Part shown: piece by piece, positions 22,693 through 32,080 of the stretch
Layout of the letters: each line of letters begins with the position of its first letter
Position numbering within the stretch: position 1 is the stretch's first letter
Assembly: GCA_964563495.1 (NCBI GenBank)
Contig: CAZLYK010000015.1
Coordinates: 1 to 64,000, forward strand
Length of the DNA stretch: 64,000 bases
From: CAZLYK01 sp964563495
GTDB lineage: Bacteria; Acidobacteriota; Blastocatellia; RBC074
Direction: 5' to 3'
Position numbers and translations under genes: made by a program
The notes under the pieces: model-generated
The model's database searches: none
Told to the model about the DNA's origin: nothing
What the model saw: only the letters and a program-made list of their open reading frames with translations

Positions 22693-22923
22693 GTTTTGGC
22701 TAAAACAAAAGCGGTTCCGGTTGAGCTTTTCAGTCAGGGGGATGCCGGAACCGCTATCGAGAATGGACACACATTGATGTGCAGAGAGAAACACTAAAAT
22801 ACCCAGGGAAGCATTTCCCGGCTGAGGTAGAAAAGGCTGAGGCCCTACAGATACCCATTTGCATTGCTGGCCGAGACGCCTGATTCCATCACCGCGCCCG
22901 AACTCCCTAAGTCTCCCCATTGA

Positions 22924-22953
22924 TTGCTCGGCGTCAGGTGTTTGAACTATAAT
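22924..22953 (+). promoter_or_regulatory. Possible sigma-70-type promoter for the winged-helix AAA operon
   Basis: A perfect TATAAT at 22948-22953 has TTGCTC 18 bases upstream (22924-22929). It lies about 148 bases before the ATG of the winged-helix gene. The -35 box matches only half of the consensus, and chance occurrence in a 500-base gap is quite possible. Confidence 0.3.
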
Positions 22954-23100
22954 TTCGGTACATCGTCATTTATAGCATCAGTGTGAATTGAAGTCCTTAA
23001 AGCCGCTCTTAAAATTTCTAGTAAATTCTTAAAGGCAGTAAGGGCCAGAGCACTCGAAAGCGCTGAGGACCCGGGCATGGGGTATGATCAAGGATGTTGA

Positions 23101-24447
23101 ATGAACAGATACCGGTTTGGTCCTTATCATCTAGACTCTGTCAAACGTCTTCTCTACCGGAACGGGGAGTCCGTTCATCTCACCCCCAAGGCATTGGAGA
23201 TCCTGCTCCTTCTGGTCGAGCGCCGGGGCGAAATAGTCGAGAAAGATGAGATTATCAGACGCGTCTGGCGGGAAACAATTGTCGAAGAGGGCAATCTAAG
23301 CGTCCACATCTCATCGCTTCGTAAGGCTCTCGGCGAAAATCTTCACGAGCATCAATATATCATCACACATCCGGGGCGCGGGTATAGATTTGTCGCCGAA
23401 GTCACGCAGACGAAGACCGACGGGTTGGCGCAGAGCATCGAACCGGCCGGCGGCGCGCTTCCATTGAGTTCGCCTTTCTACATCGATCGTTCAACTGACG
23501 AGGAATTTTTTTCGGCGATCGATCGGCGTGACAGCATTGTCCTGGTAAAAGGCCCGAGACAAGTCGGGAAAACCTCGCTCCTTGCCCGTGGGTTGCAAAA
23601 AGCCAGGGAACAGGGCAACCGGGTTGTGCTGACCGATTTTCAGAACCTCAACGCATCTCATCTTGAATCGATTGAAAAACTCTTCCTCATGCTCGGCGAA
23701 TTGATTGCCGACCAGTTGGATCTGAAGGTACATCCGGACCAGGTCTGGAATCCGCACATCGGTCCGAGCAGCAACTTCGAACGCTACTGGAGGCGCGAGG
23801 TGCTGAGCAAGATCGATTCGCCCGTAGTCTGGGGGCTGGATGAGGTTGACCGTCTATTTAACTGCGATTTTGCCGGTGAAGTCTTCGGGCTGGTGCGTTC
23901 GTGGTACAACCGGCGGGCGCTCGATCCGGAAGGCCCGTGGTCGCGTTTAACCATGGCCATGGCTTATGCCACTGAGGCGCATCTCTTTATCGCCGATCTG
24001 AACCAATCTCCGTTCAATGTCGGAACCAGGTTGCGGCTCGATGATTTCACGCTCGACCAGGTGGCAGAACTCAATCGACGTTATGGATCGCCGTTGGAAA
24101 GGAGTGAGGACCTGCTTGAACTCCACCGTCTGGTCGGCGGTCATCCTTATCTGGTCAATCTGGCTTTTTGGGAGATCAAAACGCACGGGCTAAAACTCGA
24201 GAGAATGACCGATCAGGCGGATTTGGATGAAAATGTCTTCAAGGATCATTTACGTCGATTGCAGATAGCATTATCGAAGGATGTAGAGCTGGCGTCTGCG
24301 CTGCTCGACCTGCTCAATGGCAAACCCGGGCTCAAGACTGATATTTTCTATCGTTTGCGCAGCGCCGGCATCGTCAAGGGAAATTCGTCAAAGGAAGCGG
24401 CGATCAGGTGCGAGCTCTACCGAGTCTTCCTCCAAACCCGGCTATGA
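23101..24447 (+). CDS. Winged-helix DNA-binding protein fused to an AAA-like ATPase domain
   Basis: A 448-residue protein. Residues 1-100 form an OmpR/PhoB-type winged helix (VHLTPKALEILLLLVERRGE, then NLSVHISSLRKALGE and HPGRGYRFVAEV), as in CadC-like one-component regulators. Residues about 125-448 form an AAA-like (AAA_35-type) NTPase with Walker A GPRQVGKTS (about 151-159) and Walker B VVWGLDEVDRL (about 242-252). No receiver domain or membrane segment is present. AAGGA lies 7-8 bases before the ATG. The stop overlaps the next start in an ATGA junction, so the two ATPases are coupled and probably act together, with this one reaching DNA. The signal is unknown. Confidence 0.9.
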   Translation: MNRYRFGPYHLDSVKRLLYRNGESVHLTPKALEILLLLVERRGEIVEKDEIIRRVWRETIVEEGNLSVHISSLRKALGENLHEHQYIITHPGRGYRFVAEVTQTKTDGLAQSIEPAGGALPLSSPFYIDRSTDEEFFSAIDRRDSIVLVKGPRQVGKTSLLARGLQKAREQGNRVVLTDFQNLNASHLESIEKLFLMLGELIADQLDLKVHPDQVWNPHIGPSSNFERYWRREVLSKIDSPVVWGLDEVDRLFNCDFAGEVFGLVRSWYNRRALDPEGPWSRLTMAMAYATEAHLFIADLNQSPFNVGTRLRLDDFTLDQVAELNRRYGSPLERSEDLLELHRLVGGHPYLVNLAFWEIKTHGLKLERMTDQADLDENVFKDHLRRLQIALSKDVELASALLDLLNGKPGLKTDIFYRLRSAGIVKGNSSKEAAIRCELYRVFLQTRL

Positions 24448-27400
24448 ATCTTGCGAGCCAAAAGCCACAGCCCGGCTTTTATGTCGTCGGCGGAACATTA
24501 CGAGGCGATGCGCAGTGTTACGTCCGGCGGCAGGCCGACCGCGAGTTGTACGACGCCCTTCTGCAGGGCAGGTTCTGTTATGTGCTGACTCCGCGGCAGA
24601 TGGGTAAATCCTCTCTGGTCATCCGGACGGGAGCGCGATTGCGCGAATCCGGTGCCGGCGTGGCGGTGCTCGATCTGACCGCAGCCGGGCAAAACCTCAA
24701 CGTCGAGCAGTGGTACGGCGGGCTGCTGCTGCAGATAGGCCAGCAGTTGGATCTGGAAGACGAGTTACTGGAATATTGGGGAAACCGCGCCCTGCTCAGC
24801 CCTCTGCAGCGTTGGATGGAAGCCGTCCGCAACATCGTCCTGCCGCGTTACCTCGATCGCCTGGTCATCTTCGTCGACGAAATCGACTCGGTGCTCAGCC
24901 TTCCCTTCTCGACCGACGAGTTTTTTGCCGGGATTCGCGAATTCTACAATCGTCGCACACAGTATGAAGAGCTCGAACGCCTGACTTTCTGCCTGCTCGG
25001 AGTGGCTACCCCGTCGGATCTGATACGCGACACGCGGACGACTCCCTTCAATATCGGTCAACGCATCGAGCTGCACGATTTCACGGAATCCGAAGCCGCC
25101 CCGCTGGCTCAAGGGCTAGGGCGCGACGATCGGACCAATGCCCGGTTACTGAAGCGAGTTCTTTATTGGACCAATGGTCATCCCTATTTGACACAGCGGA
25201 TGTGCCGGGCTGTGGCTGAAGAGATGATCGTCAAAAGCGAAGACGATGTCGACCGGGTCTGCAAAGAGTTGTTTCTTTCATCCCGTGCTCGCGAGCGCGA
25301 CGACAACCTGCTCTTCGTCAGAGAGCGCATCCTCCGCAGCGAGGTCGACCTTGCCGCACTGCTCGAACTCTACTCGCGGGTGCACCGGCAGACAGCCGCT
25401 CATCCGGTCCACGATGATGAGACCGACCCGGTCTTCAGCACCCTTCAGCTCTCGGGCATTACCCGCGTTGAGCGCGGGACGCTGGTGCTCAGAAATCGCA
25501 TCTACGGTCGGGCCTTCGACCGGGATTGGATCAAGTCGAACATGCCGGATGCTGAAGTTCGGCGGCAGCGCGCGGCCTTTATTCGCGGCGCCGTGCGTGC
25601 TTCGGCGATCGGGCTGATCGTCATATCCCTGATCCTCATGCTGGCGATCTATGCCTTCCGGCAGCGTAACCGGGTCAAGGAACAGGAATCGGCCAATCTC
25701 AAGCTGATTTACGCGGCGCAGATCATTCAAGCCGAGCGGGCATGGGAGACGGCTAACATAGCCAGGTTGAACGAGATCCTGGAAAGACTCAAACCCGCGA
25801 GTGGGCAGGCAGACCTGAGAGGGTTTGAGTGGCGCTATTACGAGAGGTTGCTCCGGCTCGATCGTGCGGCACTACCGCATGAAGATCCCATCCTCTCCGC
25901 GGCCTTTTCGCCCGACGGTAAGCTGCTGGCTGCCGGCGGCAAGAACGGCGTGATTTCCCTATGGGATAATTCGAGGCACCAATTGATCGCCAAGCTGAGC
26001 GGGCATACAAAGCAGATCTGGAAAATCGCATTCTCTCCGGATGGCAGCAAACTCGCTTCAGCGAGCTGGGACAAAACGGTAAAAGTTTGGGATATCGCCA
26101 CCAACGAGCAAATCCTGACGCTGACCGGGCACACGGGTGAAGTCTGCGGCCTGGCATTCTCACCGGACAGTCGGAGGCTAGCAACAGGAAGCTGGGACAA
26201 TCTGGTCAAGGTTTGGGAGGTTTCCAGCGGCAAAGAGCTATTCAACCTGACCGGACACAAGAACTGGGTCTGGGCGGTAGTCTTTTCTCCCAATGGCGAC
26301 AGGCTCTATTCGGCCGGCGAAGATAAAACGATCAAGGTCTGGAACGCGGCAACCGGAAAGGCGATCACCACACTGACCGGCCATAATGGCAGCATCTATA
26401 GCTTGGCCTTCTCCCCAGACGGCTCGCTGCTGGCATCCTCCAGCAGCGAGGGTGAAGTCAAGATCTGGCAACCCGTTGAGAACCGGTTGTTCGGCACCCT
26501 TCCCGCCCAGCCATCCTCGATCTATTCCGTCATCTTCTCGACCGATGGGAAATCCCTGCTGAGCACGGGAGCCGACCGGGTTATCCGGGTCTGGGATGTG
26601 GATAAGAGAGAAGAGATCGCCGAGCTCAAGGGACACGCCGACGAGATCCGTGCCCTGACTTTATCCACCGACGGGCGAACACTGGCCTCCGCCAGTGATG
26701 ACCGGACAGTCAAGCTGTGGGACTTCCCAGTCGACAATCATCGCGATGTCTTGTTTCATCCCCAGGATCGGGTCTCTGCCCTCGTCATTTTTAACGATGG
26801 CGTAAAACTGGCGACCGCCAATCAAAACATGATCACCTTCTGGAAGATCGATTCCGGCTCGATCATCTCTGCATTCGAAACCCAGGCAGACATTCTCGAT
26901 CTTCGTTTGTCTCCCGACCAGAAGATCCTGGCCGTCGCGCACCGTGATTCTTCTATCACGCTCTGGGAAGTTGAGAGCAAGCGATTGATCGCGGTCTTGA
27001 GGGGCCACAACGGCACCGTCAACAATATCTGCTTCTCAAGAGATGGGCAAAGACTGGTCTCGGGCGGCCGCGATCACCTGATCAAAATCTGGGATCTCGC
27101 GGAGAGAAGAGAAATAATGAATATTTCAGGCCACCAGGCCGGAGTCAAGTCAGTCGCTTTTTCACCTGATGGCAAGGTGATCGCCTCGGGCAGCGACGAT
27201 CATTCTGTTCGTATCTGGGATGCGTCCACGGGTCGAGAACTGGCTCTCTTCGGCAATCATAAGCACGAGGTCTGGGCGGTCGCCTTCTCTCCGGATGGCG
27301 GCAGGATTGCGAGCGGGGGGCAGGATCGCACGGTGAGGATCTGGGATTGGAAGAGAAATCGTGAGCTTTTTACTTTCAACGGTCACGCTACCAGCGTCAG

Positions 27401-27626
27401 ATCATTGGCCTTCTCGCCGGATGGAGAAAGGCTGGCATCGGGCTCGGCCAACGGATCGATCAAGCTCTGGGAGGTTCAGGGAGGATATGAACTCGTCACC
27501 CTGAAGGATCATACCGCCATGGTCACCAGCCTCATGTTTACGGCGGATGGATCGATCCTCGCTTCCGCCGCTCGCGATAAGACCGTCCGACTATGGCGGT
27601 CCGATTCCAAATTTGGTCAGGATTGA
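24444..27626 (+). CDS. AAA-like ATPase with one membrane helix and 14 WD40 repeats
   Basis: A 1,060-residue protein. An AAA_35-type NTPase occupies about 20-350, with Walker A TPRQMGKSS (about 48-56) and Walker B LVIFVDEIDS (about 140-149). A single hydrophobic segment (about 384-406) is followed by a short helical region and 14 WD40 repeats (about 471-1056), enough for two seven-bladed propellers. The start at 24444 overlaps the upstream stop by 4 bases (ATGA); longer upstream starts would overlap the previous gene further. Topology is unclear: either the propellers face the periplasm and sense something outside, or the hydrophobic stretch is a membrane anchor with both ends inside. The shared NTPase type suggests hetero-oligomerisation with the winged-helix partner. 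Confidence 0.92.
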   Translation: MNLASQKPQPGFYVVGGTLRGDAQCYVRRQADRELYDALLQGRFCYVLTPRQMGKSSLVIRTGARLRESGAGVAVLDLTAAGQNLNVEQWYGGLLLQIGQQLDLEDELLEYWGNRALLSPLQRWMEAVRNIVLPRYLDRLVIFVDEIDSVLSLPFSTDEFFAGIREFYNRRTQYEELERLTFCLLGVATPSDLIRDTRTTPFNIGQRIELHDFTESEAAPLAQGLGRDDRTNARLLKRVLYWTNGHPYLTQRMCRAVAEEMIVKSEDDVDRVCKELFLSSRARERDDNLLFVRERILRSEVDLAALLELYSRVHRQTAAHPVHDDETDPVFSTLQLSGITRVERGTLVLRNRIYGRAFDRDWIKSNMPDAEVRRQRAAFIRGAVRASAIGLIVISLILMLAIYAFRQRNRVKEQESANLKLIYAAQIIQAERAWETANIARLNEILERLKPASGQADLRGFEWRYYERLLRLDRAALPHEDPILSAAFSPDGKLLAAGGKNGVISLWDNSRHQLIAKLSGHTKQIWKIAFSPDGSKLASASWDKTVKVWDIATNEQILTLTGHTGEVCGLAFSPDSRRLATGSWDNLVKVWEVSSGKELFNLTGHKNWVWAVVFSPNGDRLYSAGEDKTIKVWNAATGKAITTLTGHNGSIYSLAFSPDGSLLASSSSEGEVKIWQPVENRLFGTLPAQPSSIYSVIFSTDGKSLLSTGADRVIRVWDVDKREEIAELKGHADEIRALTLSTDGRTLASASDDRTVKLWDFPVDNHRDVLFHPQDRVSALVIFNDGVKLATANQNMITFWKIDSGSIISAFETQADILDLRLSPDQKILAVAHRDSSITLWEVESKRLIAVLRGHNGTVNNICFSRDGQRLVSGGRDHLIKIWDLAERREIMNISGHQAGVKSVAFSPDGKVIASGSDDHSVRIWDASTGRELALFGNHKHEVWAVAFSPDGGRIASGGQDRTVRIWDWKRNRELFTFNGHATSVRSLAFSPDGERLASGSANGSIKLWEVQGGYELVTLKDHTAMVTSLMFTADGSILASAARDKTVRLWRSDSKFGQD

Positions 27627-27642
27627 CATGATTAACTGACCA
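27618..27642. repeat. Repeat family A remnant between convergent genes
   Basis: The bases GTCAGGATTGACATGATTAAC look like a decayed family A arm. They encode the last residues and stop of the WD40 protein (GQD followed by TGA) and abut the stop of the hydrolase-DedA-ATP-grasp gene. Confidence 0.4.
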
Positions 27643-30226
27643 ATGACCTGAGCAGGGCCAGGACCGGCGCCGGCCTCGTCCCGAGAGCCCGGTTTTCGGC
27701 GCCTATCTCGAAAGCCATGCTCCATTGTTTGAACAAGACTCGATAGGCGCTGAGCAGCGAATTCTTCGGATCATAGATATTGGTCGCCTCGGATGTCACG
27801 CCATTGAGCTCGATGATCTTGAAATTTCGGCCTCGCTTAAGGTCTTCAACCTCGGGTGAGCGCAGGTCGAAGCGCCCGAAGTAGAATCCGTGATAGCCAC
27901 GGCAGATGCGGTCGATTGAGTCTTCAAGCTCGGCTGTCTTGAGCCATTCGCCCTCCAGGAAAAGAGCCCCTCGACAATGCGTTCCCAGTTCGACCAACTG
28001 CACACGCTCACCCGGCCCCGGCACTTCCGACAACCGGCCGGAATGTAGTTTCAAGAGGAACCTGGCCATGCAGATCGCACGGTCATCGCTCAGGATCAAC
28101 TTCTCGATCGTGCTCGACCCTTCGCCAAAGACCGACGGAAAACGCTTTTCGGTGATCGCAAAAATTCGCCCTCGATCTTGACTCGGGTAACGATAGTAAA
28201 AAACGCCGAACTCCGATCCGGGGACGTACTCCTGAATCAAGATATCTTTCGAGGCGCCGGATAAATAACTTTCCAGCTCGTGATCGGATTTGATAATTGC
28301 CACGCCGGCGCCGCGCTGCCCCACATCCGGCTTGAGCACGACCGGATAATCGAGTTTGTGCTGAGAAAGAAAAGTTCTGGCGAGATCGATTCTCTCCTGG
28401 TGGCTGAGGGAGGCTTCGATCAATCGCCACCGGGCGAGGTAGTCGGAGGCTTTACCGAGACCACGCAGGATCTCGGCCTTCGATTCGCCGATAAATCCGC
28501 CTCCCGGGATCGCCGGATTGGCGGCAGTGAAGACCGTCAGTCCGCGATGTTTGATCATGAGCCAAGCCACGTAAACGACCACTGGCGGATAAAAAATGTA
28601 CGGCGGCCAGAATTCCCAGGCGGTCATTCTGCGCCAGGTTGAGAGCATCAGTCGCCGGCCTCTGGCGGTTGATAACCTGATTGCCGCTTTGACCAGAAGA
28701 TAGATCGCCAGGGCGGCGATCAGTGCCTGGATAAAGAGGGCTTGATTTCCCAGAAAAGCCGATTCGATCACTTCTCTGCCGAGCGCCATCGAGAGAGCGA
28801 TTAAAATCGGCGTCCAGATGGCGCAGGCCAGGGCGAAATAGAGGGCGAACTTCCAGAAACTGGTGTTGAGAGCGCCCGCGGCAAAGTACGTAGGCAGTCG
28901 CGCCCCGGGCAGAAAACGGCTGGCAAATATGACCTTCGCTCCCTGCCGCGAAAACCAGTCCGAGCTGCGATCGACGTCTTCCGGTTTGACGAACCATTTA
29001 ACCGGCGCTCGCCGCAATGCCGGTCGACCAAGCCAGCGCCCCGCCAAAAACAGCAACAGATCACCGATGAAGATCCCCACAAAACACGCCAGGGAGACCA
29101 GGATGAAGCTGATCCTGCCCTGCGCCGCCATGACCCCCGCGGCGATGCAGGTCAAATCCTCACTGACCAGAGTCGCAAAAGCCAATAACATGAAGACGAC
29201 GAAGGCAGAGACGCCGATAAAACTCGGAAGATTTTTCGGATCGAAAGGCTCTTGCGAAGAGGCCTGTCGTGCCGGGTCGGCTCCCCGACGGGTGACGGCT
29301 TTTCCCGCTTCAACCCGGCCGGCAAAATCATTGAGGATCGGGGCCAGATAATCGGGCTTGTTAAAGACCATGAAATGATCAAAGTCTGAGAGGACCAGCT
29401 CGCTCTGCGGAACCAGCCGATGATGCTCGATCGCCGCGCCTGTCGGGACAAGAAAGTCTTTTCTCCCGTGAACGATCAGCATCGGGCCGGCGTACCGCTT
29501 CATGCAATCACGCAAGGGCCTCTGATCCGAATCGTAAAAGTTACGGCTGTATGAAACAGAGCTATTTGCGTGATGGGCCGCCGGTGTGACCGGCAATCCT
29601 TCGCGCAGCGCCCAGAAGAGCGCCAGTTGCAAGCCGTGAACGGCGTGATTGAGCCGGTAATCGCCGAGCAGCTCCATCTCCTGTGCACCGATCGCCGATA
29701 ACATGGTGATCGAGGCCACGCGTTGAGGTGCGATATCGGCCAGGCTCAAGACCACGCCGCCGCCCAGGCTGAAGCCGACCAGGTGAGCCTTCTCTAGCTT
29801 CAACCGGTCAAGCAACTCGATCACGTACAGCGCATGCGCACGAAATGAATAATCGGCTATCTCGCGCGTCGATCGCCCAAATCCGGGCAGGTCGGGAACG
29901 ATCACGCGGTGAGCGCCGGCGAGCGAGGGGACAAGGCGCCTGAAATCATCGCCCTCCCCTGGACTCCCGTGCAGCAATATCATGGGGGGCAGCCCTGTCT
30001 CGCCTGTTGCCGGATAATCCCTGTAAGCAAGGCGGATCTGCCGCGCCAGATAACGGTCCTGATCGACTTCATTGAGGGCGGCCGAGCAGCATTCGACCGG
30101 TCGAATATCGAATGGGCGCCACCACCGGGCGAAATGGGACCCAAGCAGTAAGACAGCGTATCCGGCAATCAGATACCATCTCCACCGCCGCCACCGGAGT
30201 TTGAGTTGTGTTAAAAATGAGCTCAA
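27632..30226 (-). CDS. Triple-domain fusion: alpha/beta hydrolase, DedA (VTT) membrane domain, ATP-grasp
   Basis: An 864-residue protein. One N-terminal membrane helix (about 18-34) is followed by an alpha/beta hydrolase (about 60-310) with HGSPGEGDD oxyanion segment, nucleophile GFSLGG (about 150-156) and a C-terminal DFDHF histidine segment. Next comes a DedA/SNARE-associated membrane domain (about 330-525) with the family motif FASRFLPGARLP (about 433-444). Last is an ATP-grasp-like domain (about 560-860) with VVLKPDVGQRGAG (about 627-639) and an ELNG metal-binding-type segment near 804. DedA proteins are linked to lipid flipping; hydrolase and ATP-grasp partners suggest a lipid or acyl-ester processing machine, which is inference. 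Adjacent minus-strand acyltransferase genes fit lipid work. No frameshift or internal stop is seen. Confidence 0.85.
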   Translation of the reverse strand: MSSFLTQLKLRWRRWRWYLIAGYAVLLLGSHFARWWRPFDIRPVECCSAALNEVDQDRYLARQIRLAYRDYPATGETGLPPMILLHGSPGEGDDFRRLVPSLAGAHRVIVPDLPGFGRSTREIADYSFRAHALYVIELLDRLKLEKAHLVGFSLGGGVVLSLADIAPQRVASITMLSAIGAQEMELLGDYRLNHAVHGLQLALFWALREGLPVTPAAHHANSSVSYSRNFYDSDQRPLRDCMKRYAGPMLIVHGRKDFLVPTGAAIEHHRLVPQSELVLSDFDHFMVFNKPDYLAPILNDFAGRVEAGKAVTRRGADPARQASSQEPFDPKNLPSFIGVSAFVVFMLLAFATLVSEDLTCIAAGVMAAQGRISFILVSLACFVGIFIGDLLLFLAGRWLGRPALRRAPVKWFVKPEDVDRSSDWFSRQGAKVIFASRFLPGARLPTYFAAGALNTSFWKFALYFALACAIWTPILIALSMALGREVIESAFLGNQALFIQALIAALAIYLLVKAAIRLSTARGRRLMLSTWRRMTAWEFWPPYIFYPPVVVYVAWLMIKHRGLTVFTAANPAIPGGGFIGESKAEILRGLGKASDYLARWRLIEASLSHQERIDLARTFLSQHKLDYPVVLKPDVGQRGAGVAIIKSDHELESYLSGASKDILIQEYVPGSEFGVFYYRYPSQDRGRIFAITEKRFPSVFGEGSSTIEKLILSDDRAICMARFLLKLHSGRLSEVPGPGERVQLVELGTHCRGALFLEGEWLKTAELEDSIDRICRGYHGFYFGRFDLRSPEVEDLKRGRNFKIIELNGVTSEATNIYDPKNSLLSAYRVLFKQWSMAFEIGAENRALGTRPAPVLALLRSLVS

Positions 30227-30259
30227 CGGAGTTACACCGATGTTAATTTGAATGAGAAG

Positions 30260-30346
30260 AAAATAGACAGGATTGACAGGATGTTATTCTGCTTTGTCTT
30301 TGATCCTGTTTAATCCTGCAGGAATCCTGTCAATCCTGTCTATTTT
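30260..30346. repeat. Repeat family A, asymmetric palindrome
   Basis: Outer arms AAAATAGACAGGATTGACAG and their complement pair well. The inner portion of the left arm is missing while the right arm keeps GATCCTGTTTAATCCTGCAGG. The right arm encodes the terminal NRQD residues and TGA stop of the PlsC-like gene. Confidence 0.9.
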
Positions 30347-31079
30347 CTTGTTTGAGTTGATTAACCGCAGACCACAGACTCCTGGCCAATATCTTACGGT
30401 CGCTGGCCTGGATTGCCCCCGGCCCGAAGTTCACCGAAACGTAAAACTCTTTCAGCTTCAACATCTCGATCAGGTGCGGCACGAAAGTCATCTCGCCCCA
30501 CCAACAGATGGAAAGATAAGCCGGGGGCTCATCCGGCGGCGTGCGGTAACTGACCGCCGCGTATGAAACCGGGTAGCCTGCTCTGGCGGCCGGCTCGAGC
30601 AATGCCGGGCTGAATGGCAGGATCTTTTCCCCCATGGTGCTCGTCCCCTCAGGAAAAACGACAACCCCCTGGGCCTCCAGCAGCGCACCTTCGATCAAAT
30701 CGACCACCCGCGGAATATCCTGAAAATTCCGGCGATCAATAAAGATCGTCCCGATGCTGCGCGAGATCTGCCCCAATCCCGGCCAGCCGCTGATTTCACT
30801 CTTGGCCACAAATACACAATCCAGACACGACGAGAGGGCGACAATGTCGACATAGCTCAAATGATTTGAGACCAGGAAAAAAGGGGCTCGCGGAGGCTGA
30901 CCGTTGAGTTCGATCCTCATTCCAATTATCCGGGCCGTCGATCTCCCCCAGGAACCGACAATCAACCTGCGCCATCGCCGCCTGATTGATACGAACTTGA
31001 ATAAGATCGCCTTGCCAATCAGCCAGAGCAGATAGAGTGCGGAGGTGACGATTACCAAAGCCGGCAATCGCGCCAACAT
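30330..31079 (-). CDS. 1-acyl-glycerol-3-phosphate acyltransferase family protein (PlsC/OlsA-like)
   Basis: A 249-residue membrane-bound acyltransferase. An N-terminal helix (about 3-25) is followed by the catalytic NHLSYVD (H-x4-D motif, about 69-75) and FPEGTSTMG (about 140-148). The family esterifies lysophosphatidate or, in the OlsA branch, lyso-ornithine lipid. The ATG at 31079 follows GAGGAGAG and lies 19 bases after the GNAT gene; an upstream in-frame start would overlap that gene and is rejected. Neighbourhood with an OlsB-like acyltransferase favours ornithine lipid synthesis over general phospholipid synthesis. The C-terminal NRQD and stop codon come from a family A repeat. Confidence 0.88.
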   Translation of the reverse strand: MLARLPALVIVTSALYLLWLIGKAILFKFVSIRRRWRRLIVGSWGRSTARIIGMRIELNGQPPRAPFFLVSNHLSYVDIVALSSCLDCVFVAKSEISGWPGLGQISRSIGTIFIDRRNFQDIPRVVDLIEGALLEAQGVVVFPEGTSTMGEKILPFSPALLEPAARAGYPVSYAAVSYRTPPDEPPAYLSICWWGEMTFVPHLIEMLKLKEFYVSVNFGPGAIQASDRKILARSLWSAVNQLKQENRQD

Positions 31080-31098
31080 TCTCAATTCTCTCCTCGCT

Positions 31099-31923
31099 CT
31101 AGCCCACACTTTGAGTCCCAAAGAACATTTGCTGGGATTGGCGGTCCATGCCGAAGACGTCGAAGAGCACAAAATAATCGATCGTTTTGAACGCTCGATC
31201 GATAGCCGGTGGTCCGCAGACTCTCGCCCCAAACCGCGTATAGGTCTTAAAAAGTTTGGGTAGTCGCACCGGATATGGCTGTGCGACCGTGAAATCCGGC
31301 TGAAAACATTCGAAGCCGGGTCTTGGCCGGACCTCAAAGCGCGGATCGATTCGCCCCTCGCTTTCGAGCAAGTCCATGACCAATTTTCCTTCGTTCGGGT
31401 CCTGACTCGTCAGTGAACAACAACCAAATAAGAAGCGTTTGCGATTGTGAGCCAGATAAGCCGCCAGCCCTTTCCAAAGTAGATAGAGAACCTGTGTCTG
31501 CCGGTGCGATCTGGCGATGCATGCCCGGCTCAATTCGACCGAATCTTCCAGCATTTCCAGGGGCAATAACGATAGATCGAACTCGGAGGACGAATAAAAT
31601 CCTTTCCCGGCCGCCGCCATAGCCCCGGTCTGCAGCCGGTAGGTTCCGACGATCCTGCCGCTTCCCACCTCCGCGACAATCAAATGATGACAATTCAGAT
31701 CGTACTCATCCAGATCGCGCCCGGTCAAAAATGACGATTCAAGACCCTCACCCAACTCCAAATTGAAGACTTCGAAACGGAGCTTGAGGATCTCATCGAG
31801 ATCCTCGTGAGACCCGGCAAATCGCAGAAAATACCTGCCTTCACCGATTTGAGCTGATGGCAAGCTATCGATAAATCGCGGGTAATCCCCGGCTTTGAGC
31901 AGGTCGGGTAATCCGGTGAGCAT
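31099..31923 (-). CDS. GNAT-type N-acyltransferase, OlsB-like
   Basis: A 274-residue protein resembling the acyltransferase group (PF13444 type) that includes OlsB, which links a 3-hydroxy fatty acid to the amino group of ornithine. Visible family segments are KLRFEVFNLELGEGL (about 47-61), DEYDLNCHHLIV (about 72-83), GTYRLQ (about 93-98) and ELSRACI (about 130-136). It is followed after 19 bases by a PlsC-like gene, the typical olsB-olsA order. The product could also be another acyl-amino acid. I would place ornithine lipid synthesis as the leading hypothesis. Confidence 0.78.
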   Translation of the reverse strand: MLTGLPDLLKAGDYPRFIDSLPSAQIGEGRYFLRFAGSHEDLDEILKLRFEVFNLELGEGLESSFLTGRDLDEYDLNCHHLIVAEVGSGRIVGTYRLQTGAMAAAGKGFYSSSEFDLSLLPLEMLEDSVELSRACIARSHRQTQVLYLLWKGLAAYLAHNRKRFLFGCCSLTSQDPNEGKLVMDLLESEGRIDPRFEVRPRPGFECFQPDFTVAQPYPVRLPKLFKTYTRFGARVCGPPAIDRAFKTIDYFVLFDVFGMDRQSQQMFFGTQSVG

Positions 31924-32080
31924 AAAAGCGCCTCGTCAAAATATATCAGATCTATCCTTTTTCAAATACGATATCCAGATAACCATGCTTCAGATTTTTA
32001 TTCCCCATCAAACGAGTCCGGTTCTGCATATTCTTGTTTAATCACCGAGCTTTTGCAAAAATAGTTTTTGCCGTTTCCTG

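Larger units (their letters stand above)
22583..23100. other. Intergenic region with two inverted repeats and a possible promoter
   Basis: This 518-base gap contains the perfect family A palindrome (22589-22692), then a TTTTGTTTT...AAACAAAA element (about 22690-22710), an 11-base-pair hairpin AGCGGTTCCGG / CCGGAACCGCT (22710-22720 with 22745-22755), and a TATAAT box at 22948. I see no convincing gene in it; a short plus-strand frame at 22612-22797 is judged spurious. Confidence 0.6.

Noticed and set aside
22612..22797. A 61-residue plus-strand frame after the DUF11 gene
   Set aside because: Its first half is the family A palindrome read as protein; nothing supports translation.
23101..27626. 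A classical anti-phage defence island
   Set aside because: The ATPase pair is suggestive, but there is no nuclease, toxin, reverse transcriptase or mobile gene nearby, so defence is kept only as one possibility.
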